38,721 nt of DNA from the NCBI GenBank assembly GCA_016934635.1, contig JAFGSK010000067.1:1-38721 (forward strand), given 5' to 3'. The translations under genes were made by a program, and so were the position numbers. The notes beneath the pieces were generated by a model that ran no database searches, was not told the DNA's origin, and worked only from the letters and a program-made list of their open reading frames with translations. Positions 21,528 through 29,083 of this stretch are shown here, piece after piece. How positions within the stretch are numbered: the stretch's first letter is position 1; each line of letters starts with the position of its first letter. This stretch comes from Caldifarciminota bacterium (GTDB lineage Bacteria > Hydrothermota > Tepidihabitantia > B3-TA06).

Positions 21528-22515
21528 ACCAAAGGTCAGCAAACCAAAGGTAGCGTTCTACTGGTGTGCGTCTTGCGGAGGGTGCGAGGAAGCGGTGGTC
21601 GATTTGGCCGAGGATATACTCACCGTTGCAGATGCGGTGGATATCGTTTTCTGGCCGGTAGCGTTGGATTTCAAAAAGAAAGACATTGAAGCCATGCAGG
21701 ACGCTTCAATCGCCGTCAGTTTCATCAACGGTGCGATCAGAACCTCCGAGCAAGAGGAGATGGTTAACCTGTTACGTAAAAAATCAGGACTCGTTGTTGC
21801 GTTCGGCTCCTGCGCCCATCTGGGCGGCATACCCGGTCTGGCCAACTTCTCAGACAAAGCAGGAATATTCGAGAGAGCCTACAAGCTGGCGCCCACCGTG
21901 ACTAACCCCGACGGTATCTACCCTCAGACCGAAACCCAGGTTCCTGAGGGTTCCCTGACCCTGCCCGTTTTCTACGATACCGTGAAGACCGTTGACCAGA
22001 CCATCGACGTTGACTACTACCTTCCCGGATGCGCACCCCCTCCGGATTTAATTCTTAACGCGGTGACTGGAATCCTCGAAGGAAAACTGCCTGGGAAGGG
22101 CGCGGTGCTAGCCCCTGACAAATCCCTTTGCGACACATGCCCCTTAGCGGAATACAAGCCGGAGAAGATTTCCATAAAAGATATCAAACGGCCGCATGAG
22201 GTCGTGCATGATCCTGAACAGTGCTTCCTGGCAGAAGGCATTATCTGCCTTGGCCCTGCTACCCGGTCCGGATGCGGTGAGCGCTGTATCAAAGCAGGCA
22301 TGCCCTGCCGTGGATGCTTCGGGCCGACCAGGGACGTGAAAGATATGGGTACCAAGGTGTTAACCAGCATCGCCTCCCTTATTGGGATTGAAACCGAGGA
22401 AGAGATGAGCGAAGAAGAACTCCAGAAAGTACTGGCCAAGATTGTTGATCCGGGAGGACTTTTCTTTATGTACAGCCTTCCCTCCTCCGTGCTGAGAAGA
22501 AGGAGGATCAAGTGA
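21520..22515 (+). CDS. mvhG: F420-non-reducing NiFe hydrogenase small subunit
   Basis: 331 residues, soluble group 3c-type small subunit carrying Fe-S clusters from the NiFe site to MvhD. The proximal cluster motif WCASCGGCEE (C16, C19, C22) lies at the N-terminus without a Tat signal, so the enzyme is cytoplasmic. Further ligands are seen in FGSCAHLGG, YLPGCAPPP and the Cys-rich C-terminal half (SLCDTCPL, GPATRSGCGERC, GMPCRGCFGP). The first residues contain a 15-base tandem duplication (SKPKV twice). ATG 21520 sits inside the end of mvhD. Confidence 0.93.
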   Translation: MSKPKVSKPKVAFYWCASCGGCEEAVVDLAEDILTVADAVDIVFWPVALDFKKKDIEAMQDASIAVSFINGAIRTSEQEEMVNLLRKKSGLVVAFGSCAHLGGIPGLANFSDKAGIFERAYKLAPTVTNPDGIYPQTETQVPEGSLTLPVFYDTVKTVDQTIDVDYYLPGCAPPPDLILNAVTGILEGKLPGKGAVLAPDKSLCDTCPLAEYKPEKISIKDIKRPHEVVHDPEQCFLAEGIICLGPATRSGCGERCIKAGMPCRGCFGPTRDVKDMGTKVLTSIASLIGIETEEEMSEEELQKVLAKIVDPGGLFFMYSLPSSVLRRRRIK

Positions 22516-23969
22516 AGCGTATTACCATCGATCCTATCACCAAACTGGAGGGACACGGGAAGATTGAAATATTCCTAAACGAGGAGGGTAACGTAGATCG
22601 TGCCTACTTCCAGGTTCCTGAGTTGCGAGGATTCGAGAAGTTCGCCGAAGGACGTGCAGCCGAGGAGATGCCCCGGATTACGCCAAAGATATGCGGGGTG
22701 TGTCCTACCGCACACCATATGGCCTCGGGAAAGGCCTTAGACGATTTGTACAAGGTAGATCCGCCCATCTCGGCGAAGATAATAAGGGAAGTTATGAACT
22801 CCGCGTTCATGATGGAAGACCACACCCTTCATTTTTACTTCTTGGGAGCGCCCGAGTTCGTGGTAGGGCTTGATGCTCCTGCAGCCGAACGTAATATCCT
22901 GGGGGTAATAGCCAAGGTGGGATTGGAAATCGGCAAAAAAGTCATCGACGCCCGCAAGCGCTGTCGGGATGTAATCTCGTTGATCGGCGGTCGGGTTATC
23001 CATCCGGTATGCAACCTCCCAGGCGGGGTGTCAAAACCCTTGACTGAGGAGAACCGCGAGCAGATACTTGACGCGGCCAAGAATGCGGTGGAGTTCTGCA
23101 AGTTCTCCTTGAAAATATTCGACGATGTTGTTCTTGCCAACAAGGAGTACGTGGATGTCATTCTTGGAGACGTGTACAAGCACCGAACCTACTACATGGG
23201 TCTGGTCGATGAGACGAACAAGGTTAACTTCTACGACGGCAAGATAAGGGTGGTTGATCCTGATGGCAATGAGTTTGCCAAGTTCACCGCCCAGGAGTAT
23301 CTCGACCATATAGCCGAACACGTCGAGCCATGGACATATGCGCGCACTACCTATCTAAAAAAAGTCGGTTGGAACGGGTGGAAGGACGGCAAAGACTCGG
23401 GTATCCTCAGGGTGGCGCCGCTGGCAAGGCTGAACGCAGCCGACGGTATGGCTACTCCTCAAGCTCAGGAATATTATGAGCGCTACTTTGACATACTGGG
23501 CGGTAAGCCGGTTCACAACACACTGGCCACCCACTGGGCAAGATTGATTGAGGCCCTGTACGCGGCTGAACGGATGCTTGAACTGGCCTCTCATCCTGAA
23601 CTTACCAACCCTCTTGTTCGTTCACTCCCGACCAAAACCCCGGTGGAAGGCATAGGTGTGGTTGAAGCCCCGAGGGGAACGCTTTACCACCATTACCAGA
23701 CTGACGAACGCGGAGTAATTACCATGGCCAACCTTATCGTTGCTACCCAGAACAACGCCGGCGCCATCTGCCTTTCGGTGGACAAAGCCGCCAAGATGCT
23801 AATTCACAACGGTGAGGTTTCTGATAAGCTTCTCAATATGGTGGAGATGGCGTTCCGAGCCTATGATCCTTGCCTTGCCTGTGCTACTCACTCCCTTCCC
23901 GGTCAGATGCCGCTTCGGGTGAACCTTAGAAATTCTGATGGGGAAATTATCAGGACGATAACGAGATAA
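22512..23969 (+). CDS. mvhA: F420-non-reducing NiFe hydrogenase large subunit
   Basis: 485 residues; holds the NiFe active site that oxidises H2. Both ligand pairs are present: CGVC at 61-64 (PKICGVCPTAHH) and DPCLAC at 452-457, followed by ATH (His460). A 25-residue extension after His460 is the tail normally removed by the maturation protease, encoded immediately downstream. GTG 22512 follows AGGAGG and overlaps the mvhG stop. All motifs are intact, so an active hydrogenase is expected. Confidence 0.95.
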   Translation: MKRITIDPITKLEGHGKIEIFLNEEGNVDRAYFQVPELRGFEKFAEGRAAEEMPRITPKICGVCPTAHHMASGKALDDLYKVDPPISAKIIREVMNSAFMMEDHTLHFYFLGAPEFVVGLDAPAAERNILGVIAKVGLEIGKKVIDARKRCRDVISLIGGRVIHPVCNLPGGVSKPLTEENREQILDAAKNAVEFCKFSLKIFDDVVLANKEYVDVILGDVYKHRTYYMGLVDETNKVNFYDGKIRVVDPDGNEFAKFTAQEYLDHIAEHVEPWTYARTTYLKKVGWNGWKDGKDSGILRVAPLARLNAADGMATPQAQEYYERYFDILGGKPVHNTLATHWARLIEALYAAERMLELASHPELTNPLVRSLPTKTPVEGIGVVEAPRGTLYHHYQTDERGVITMANLIVATQNNAGAICLSVDKAAKMLIHNGEVSDKLLNMVEMAFRAYDPCLACATHSLPGQMPLRVNLRNSDGEIIRTITR

Positions 23970-24439
23970 TGAAGACTCTGGTTCTTGGACTTGGTAACAC
24001 CATCCGTTCAGATGACGGGGTAGGGGTCCAGGTGATTCGCGAATTAGCCCAAGGATTGGGTCCTGATCCTGACGTTGAGTTCAAGGAGGGCAGCGTGGGC
24101 GGGCTGGCCATTCTTGACGAGATAGCAGGCTTTGACCGGCTGGTACTTGTAGACTCGATAAAGACCTCAGGCGGAAACCCAGGAGACCTTTACAAGCTGA
24201 GCGAAGAGGATTTCAACACTTCGGTACACCTTTCAAACTCACACGGGGTTGATTTTGCGACCGCGGTGGAGTTGGGTCGCAGATTCGGGTACAAGATACC
24301 AGCTAGGATTGAAATCTACGCGGTGGAGGTAGATGACAACACAACCTTTAAGCACTCATGCACCGCGAGAGTAAGGGAAAGAATCCCCCAGATCGTTCAA
24401 ACCATAAAGGGAGAATTAACATGCCAACCAATACGGTAA
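23969..24439 (+). CDS. Hydrogenase maturation protease
   Basis: 156 residues of the HybD/HycI family, which clips the large-subunit tail after Ni insertion. The N-terminal GLGN motif (7-10), SDDGVG (14-19), Asp62 in VLVDSIK and His residues at 87 and 92 match the expected metal-binding positions. ATG 23969 overlaps the mvhA TAA. Its presence supports correct processing of the adjacent MvhA; other hyp maturation genes are not in the window. Confidence 0.92.
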   Translation: MKTLVLGLGNTIRSDDGVGVQVIRELAQGLGPDPDVEFKEGSVGGLAILDEIAGFDRLVLVDSIKTSGGNPGDLYKLSEEDFNTSVHLSNSHGVDFATAVELGRRFGYKIPARIEIYAVEVDDNTTFKHSCTARVRERIPQIVQTIKGELTCQPIR

Positions 24440-24825
24440 TTACAGCCGCCAACGAGGCCTTTTTACGCAGGATCAACGAGTTGAGCGGAGAGAAGGTAAC
24501 TCGCTGCGAACAATGCGGTATCTGTTCGGCGGGCTGCCCGTTGGTAGCGGAGATGGACAGAACCCCGGCGGAGATGATGCGAATGGTTCAACTGGGCGAC
24601 GAGGATATAGCAAAATCAAAAACTATATGGATCTGTGCTTCCTGTTTTACCTGTACCGTGAAATGTCCGCGCGGACTCGATCCCTCAAAGGTCGCTGAGG
24701 CGTTAAGACAGCTCAACCTGCGTAAGGCAGTTGACTACATCGACTTAATGAACATTCCTAAAGAAGAGATGGAAATACTACCTCAGATCGCACTAGTAAG
24801 CGCGTTCCGCAAACTGACAGGTTAG
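24421..24825 (+). CDS. hdrC: Heterodisulfide reductase subunit C
   Basis: 134 residues. HdrC is the small ferredoxin-like subunit linking HdrA to HdrB. Two full CxxCxxCxxxCP motifs are seen (C29-C39, CEQCGICSAGCP; C72-C82, CASCFTCTVKCP), both for 4Fe-4S clusters. ATG 24421 is preceded by AAGGGAGA and gives the usual length; an upstream ATG at 24358 lies deep in the protease gene. No membrane segment, so this is the soluble type. Confidence 0.92.
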   Translation: MPTNTVITAANEAFLRRINELSGEKVTRCEQCGICSAGCPLVAEMDRTPAEMMRMVQLGDEDIAKSKTIWICASCFTCTVKCPRGLDPSKVAEALRQLNLRKAVDYIDLMNIPKEEMEILPQIALVSAFRKLTG

Positions 24826-24833
24826 GAGGCCTT

Positions 24834-25727
24834 GTGAAGATACCTTACTATCCAGGATGCTCCCTGAAGACTTCTGCAAAGAATCTTGAGGTTTCTGCGT
24901 TGGCTGCGGCCGAGAAACTTGGTATCGAGATGGTGGAAATGCCTCGCTGGAACTGCTGCGGTACGGTTTTTTCCTTAACCTCCGACGATCTGATGCACCA
25001 CGTGGCATCAGTCCGTAACCTGGTTCGAGTGCAGGAGATGAGTGAGAACGGCTCAGTTGATACCACCAACAAAATGGTTACCCTGTGTTCGATGTGCTTT
25101 AACACCATGAAGAGTGCAGCAAAAAGGGTTCGTGAAAACGCCGAAGATCTGGTAAAGATAAACTCCTTTATGGACACCGAACCGGACTACAACGGCAATG
25201 TCCAAGTCCTGCACCTTTTGGAGATTATTCGCGATATGGGATTCGACAAGGTTTCAGCGAAGGTAACCAGGCCTCTGGAAGGCTTGAAGATCGCCCCATA
25301 CTACGGATGCATGTTGATCAGACCGAAGGAGATAGGTATAGACGACCCTGAAGATCCAACCATCGGCGCACAGCTTTTTAAGGCTCTGGGAGCTGAGATC
25401 GTGGACAACCCCTTCAAGAAGGTCTGCTGTGGCGCCTATCATACGGTCCATAATAAGGATACGGTCATTGAGCTTGCCCACGACATTCTGACCCATGCCC
25501 AGGAAGAAGGTGGCGAAGCAATATCAACCAGCTGTCCGTTGTGCGCGTTCAACCTCGACAATCGTCAGAAGGAAATCAAAGAGAAGTATCTGAAATTTAA
25601 GGAGATGCCGGTGTTCTACTTCTCCCAGCTGATGACCCTGGCCTTCGGCCTTGGTGAAGATGCTTGTATGTTTGAAGCGAATTACGTAGACCCCAGACCA
25701 CTTCTTAAATCCAAAAACCTTTTATAA
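24834..25727 (+). CDS. hdrB: Heterodisulfide reductase subunit B
   Basis: 297 residues with both CCG domains complete: C9, C41-C42, C85-x2-C88, and C159, C198-C199, C234-x2-C237. In methanogen HdrB these sets bind two non-cubane 4Fe-4S clusters that reduce the CoM-CoB disulfide. In a bacterium the true substrate is unknown; a disulfide or another electron acceptor is inferred. GTG 24834 follows GGAGG. It is followed after nine bases by the frdB-like gene. Confidence 0.93.
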   Translation: MKIPYYPGCSLKTSAKNLEVSALAAAEKLGIEMVEMPRWNCCGTVFSLTSDDLMHHVASVRNLVRVQEMSENGSVDTTNKMVTLCSMCFNTMKSAAKRVRENAEDLVKINSFMDTEPDYNGNVQVLHLLEIIRDMGFDKVSAKVTRPLEGLKIAPYYGCMLIRPKEIGIDDPEDPTIGAQLFKALGAEIVDNPFKKVCCGAYHTVHNKDTVIELAHDILTHAQEEGGEAISTSCPLCAFNLDNRQKEIKEKYLKFKEMPVFYFSQLMTLAFGLGEDACMFEANYVDPRPLLKSKNLL

Positions 25728-25736
25728 GGAAGGGCC

Positions 25737-26492
25737 ATGGAAGACAAAAAAGATATCATGCAAATAATCGCCGACGCAAACAAGTCGGTGACAACCGGAA
25801 TCGATTCGGCCGACATCGAGCACTGGGTGTGGATTCACATCATGGGCCGAGCTTACCAGGTTCCGGCCGGGTTGACCATAATGCAGGCCATGGAGTACGC
25901 CGGTTACAAGTTCATCACTTCGGCCGGATGCAGGGCCGGATTCTGCGGGGCATGCGCCACCATGTACCGCAAGGAAGGGGAATATAAACTCCAGACCGCT
26001 ATGGCCTGTCAGACCAGGGTCGAGGATGGGATGTTTCTGGTGCAGATACCGTTCGCACCCGCCCAGGAAGCCACCTACGATATCACAAAAGAACCGTACG
26101 CGGCTTCAACCCTGCTGGAGCACTATCCCGAGATTGCCCGATGTGTGGCTTGCAACACCTGCACCAAGGCCTGTCCCCAGGATCTGGAGGTTATGGACTA
26201 CATCCAGGATGCGTTGCGAGGAGACTATAAGAAGGTGGCTGAGCGGTCGTTCGACTGCATCCAGTGCGGTCTTTGCGCCGTTCGGTGCCCGGCGGAGATT
26301 ACCCAGTTCAACGTCGGGATGCTTGCTCGCAGGATGTACGGAAGGTACGGAATGACCGAACCCGAATACGCAAAAGCAAGGCTAACCGAGCTCGATCAAG
26401 GCAAATACGACAAGGAATTCAAGAAGCTTCTCGCCGCGGATGTCGAAGAACTCAAGAAACGATATGCGGCAAGAGAACGAGAAGCCGATTAA
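25737..26492 (+). CDS. Fumarate reductase/succinate dehydrogenase-type iron-sulfur subunit
   Basis: 251 residues. A plant-type 2Fe-2S domain (C65, C70, C73, C91; SAGCRAGFCGACATMY) is followed by two ferredoxin motifs, CVACNTCTKACP (136-146) and CIQCGLCAVRCP (174-184). Standard SdhB has a 3Fe-4S site; here both motifs look able to hold 4Fe-4S clusters. The HdrB-like C-terminal extension of methanogen thiol:fumarate reductase TfrB is missing, but separate HdrC and HdrB lie just upstream. Residues about 225-251 are helical and charged. It pairs with the following flavoprotein. Confidence 0.85.
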   Translation: MEDKKDIMQIIADANKSVTTGIDSADIEHWVWIHIMGRAYQVPAGLTIMQAMEYAGYKFITSAGCRAGFCGACATMYRKEGEYKLQTAMACQTRVEDGMFLVQIPFAPAQEATYDITKEPYAASTLLEHYPEIARCVACNTCTKACPQDLEVMDYIQDALRGDYKKVAERSFDCIQCGLCAVRCPAEITQFNVGMLARRMYGRYGMTEPEYAKARLTELDQGKYDKEFKKLLAADVEELKKRYAAREREAD

Positions 26493-26501
26493 GGAGGTAT
26501 G

Positions 26502-28154
26502 ATGGCTGAGTTGAAATTCATCGGCGGATACCCCGAATATATGCGCGAACTCATCGAGAAGGTCAACAGCACCCGCGCCCAGAGGAAAGATTATACGCCT
26601 CCGGCCATGACCCCACAGCAACGCGAGGAGGTACTCCAGGTTCATCCCGACTTTGCGCCCGGCGGAAAGCGGGCCATCTCCATCGGCGTCAATAAAGGAG
26701 ACATCGGGCCTAACGAGGTTATCGACCTGCTGGAAGCCTATCCCTTGGTTACACCCAAAGAAATAGACATCTCAAATGTAGACTATGAGGTCGATCTTCT
26801 GATAATCGGCGGCGGTCTTGCAGGAACCGCGGCCGCGTTGTGGGCCAACAACGAAGGCGTCGCCACCGAGAAGATACTTTTAGTCAACAAACTCCGGCAC
26901 GGCGACTCCAATTCCATCATGGCCCAGGGTGGAACCCAGGCCGCGGACCGTGCCAACGACTCTCCTGCCATCCATTTTATCGACGCCATGGGCGGCGGTC
27001 ACTACACCAACAAACCCGACGTACTCAAGGGTCTGGTGGAGGATGCCCCGTATATCATCCACTGGTTAAAGGAAATGGGTACGATATTCGATAAGGAACC
27101 CAACGGAGACTACGTAGAGCGCTGGGGCGGCGGGACCTGCCGCAAGCGTATGCACGCCTGCGCCGATTATACAGGTCTTGAGGAACTGCGCGTTATCATC
27201 GACGAGTTCCGTACCCGGGGAATCCCGGTTCTCGAACACAACCCGGTCATCGAGCTTCTTACAGACGGAAGTAAAGTAACCGGAGTAGTCCTCTGGAATC
27301 TTGAAACCCATCAGTACAAGATCGTGCGGGCCAAGGCAACCATCCTGGCCACCGGCGGATTCGGACGCCTGCACATCCGCGGTTTTCCTACCACCAACCA
27401 CTATGGCGCTACCTATGACGGTCCGGTTATCGCCTACCGGGCGGGCGCCAAGCTTCTGGATACCGACACCGTGCAATACCATCCCACCGGTGCGGCCTAT
27501 CCCCAGCAGATCATAGGTCTCTTGTTGACCGAAAAGCTTCGGTCCATGGGCGCCCAACCTGTGAACGTTGATGGCGAGGCGTTCGTGTTCCCGCTTGAGC
27601 CGCGGGACGTTGAGGCTTCTGCCTTCATTCGAGAATGTTACGTTCATGACAAAGGAATTGTGACACCCACCGGAATGAGGGGAGTGTGGCTGGATACCCC
27701 CATGATCGAGTTAAAGAACGGCCCGGGTTCCACTGCAAAGGCTTTCCCGGGAATGATCCGGATGTACAAGAGGTTCGACATCGACATGATCAAAGACCCG
27801 GTGCTTGTGTTCCCGACCTTGCACTACCAGAACGGCGGGGTGGAAACCGATCCCTGGGGCTGCACTAACCTGGAAGGCCTTTGGGTCGCAGGCGAGGTCT
27901 CGGGCGGCGTGCACGGCAAGAACCGCTTGATGGGCAATTCCACTCTGGACTGTTTGGTTTACGGACGCCGCTCAGGAATGTCGGCTGCAAAGTATCTCAA
28001 GAACGGGGCTAAATTTGGAAAACTGTCCCTGGACCATGTTGACCGCTACGTTAAAATGCTCAAGGATGCAGGAATCAAACCGGAACGTAAAGCGCCCATT
28101 ATCCTTCCCGAGTACCGAGGCAAGGCGGTGCTAGCGAGGATGATAGACCTCTAA
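26502..28154 (+). CDS. Fumarate reductase/succinate dehydrogenase-type flavoprotein
   Basis: 550 residues from ATG 26502, which sits four bases after AAGGAGG; an ATG three bases earlier is too close. Counting from that earlier ATG, the FAD motif GGGLAG is at 104-109, so there is an unusual leader of about 95 residues. The family landmarks TVQYHPTG, LEPRDVEASAF and LHYQNGGVETDPWG followed by GKNRLMGNSTLD are intact, so fumarate or a similar dicarboxylate is a plausible substrate. At the position of the covalent-FAD His of FrdA (SHTVAAEGG) it has Asn (SNSIMAQGG), implying non-covalent FAD as in soluble relatives. No membrane-anchor genes follow. Confidence 0.88.
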   Translation: MAELKFIGGYPEYMRELIEKVNSTRAQRKDYTPPAMTPQQREEVLQVHPDFAPGGKRAISIGVNKGDIGPNEVIDLLEAYPLVTPKEIDISNVDYEVDLLIIGGGLAGTAAALWANNEGVATEKILLVNKLRHGDSNSIMAQGGTQAADRANDSPAIHFIDAMGGGHYTNKPDVLKGLVEDAPYIIHWLKEMGTIFDKEPNGDYVERWGGGTCRKRMHACADYTGLEELRVIIDEFRTRGIPVLEHNPVIELLTDGSKVTGVVLWNLETHQYKIVRAKATILATGGFGRLHIRGFPTTNHYGATYDGPVIAYRAGAKLLDTDTVQYHPTGAAYPQQIIGLLLTEKLRSMGAQPVNVDGEAFVFPLEPRDVEASAFIRECYVHDKGIVTPTGMRGVWLDTPMIELKNGPGSTAKAFPGMIRMYKRFDIDMIKDPVLVFPTLHYQNGGVETDPWGCTNLEGLWVAGEVSGGVHGKNRLMGNSTLDCLVYGRRSGMSAAKYLKNGAKFGKLSLDHVDRYVKMLKDAGIKPERKAPIILPEYRGKAVLARMIDL

Positions 28155-28232
28155 AGTTTTAATCCGCAGAACACATAGATTTCCGCAGATTGAATTGAAC
28201 GGCCAAAGCGGTCCTTCCCTTGCAAATAGGCC

Positions 28233-28260
28233 TTGACAAAGCACTCTGGATATCTATGAT
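28233..28260 (+). promoter_or_regulatory. Predicted promoter of the 28289 gene
   Basis: TTGACA (28233-28238), 16 bases, TATGAT (28255-28260). The frame upstream of ATG 28289 runs through it and is therefore not translated. Confidence 0.6.
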
Positions 28261-28288
28261 ATATACTGTAGATAATTTGGAGGGAAAG

Positions 28289-28927
28289 ATGAAGAAGCTC
28301 TCAACATGGGTCATGCTTACGGGGTTGATCCCTAAAACAACTGGTTGCAGCATTGAAATCGCCGACGGCGATATTGACCTCGACACAACCTACTTCCCAT
28401 TCGGGTTGGGATATGAGTGGTGTTATGAAAGACACGATTACGGTTTCGAGATTACCGACACCATTGAAGAATGGGATTCGTTTGATACCGTGATTATCAA
28501 AACCTTGGATTCCTTGTGGGTAGATGGTGAACTCCTTTTCCAGATCGAGAATGATTTCTATGACTTAGGAAATCCTGTCAGATTGTATAAAAACAAGATA
28601 ACACTTTCGACATACTTAGATGATGAAGTCAAGGTTATTCCTGAAGAAGCCGAAAAGACTGAAACCACTGGTGATGATTATTACCAAACCACAAAGACTC
28701 TGAAAATATCGCATCTCCAAGATACATTATTAATCTCATCTTCTTCCGCTTCTTCAATAACCAAGTCTGGAATTGGTGTAAGACGTATTATCGGAATCGG
28801 TACAATTGTACAATCATCATCAAGTGAAACCTTTTTTGGAATTGGAGCAAACGAATACGAACAAGATATATGTTACCGCCTCCTCTACTTCTACAACGGG
28901 CAGGACACCGTTTACAAGACGGACTAA
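28289..28927 (+). CDS. Exported unknown, possible lipoprotein
   Basis: 212 residues from ATG 28289 after GGAGGG. The start MKKLSTWVMLTGLIPKTTGC resembles a lipoprotein signal with a non-ideal lipobox (TTGC). The mature part is rich in Asp, Ser and Thr with beta-strand-like patterns and a Ser run (LLISSSSASSI). No family is recognised. It has its own promoter between the hdr unit and the receptor operons and may be an envelope protein. Confidence 0.6.
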   Translation: MKKLSTWVMLTGLIPKTTGCSIEIADGDIDLDTTYFPFGLGYEWCYERHDYGFEITDTIEEWDSFDTVIIKTLDSLWVDGELLFQIENDFYDLGNPVRLYKNKITLSTYLDDEVKVIPEEAEKTETTGDDYYQTTKTLKISHLQDTLLISSSSASSITKSGIGVRRIIGIGTIVQSSSSETFFGIGANEYEQDICYRLLYFYNGQDTVYKTD

Positions 28928-29050
28928 AGTCCCTTCTGTAGGAGAGTTTGGAGTTTTGCAAGTGTGGCTTATTTGATAACAATCCCTTGCACTCGATGAT
29001 TGGCGTTATATATTTATAGCTAATGATTCGGGATAATCCAGAATTCAAAG

Positions 29051-29078
29051 TTGACAAAACCTAGTAGACGCTTACACT
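29051..29078 (+). promoter_or_regulatory. Predicted promoter of receptor operon 1
   Basis: TTGACA (29051-29056), 16 bases, TACACT (29073-29078). Transcription would begin close to 29085, almost at the ATG of the receptor, so the mRNA may be leaderless or the minus-10 box is TATATT at 29078. Confidence 0.4.
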
Positions 29079-29083
29079 ATATT

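Noticed and set aside
28160..28195. Repeated CCGCAGA words downstream of the flavoprotein gene
   Set aside because: Two short direct repeats only; could be a dispersed intergenic repeat, but no further copy is seen in this window.
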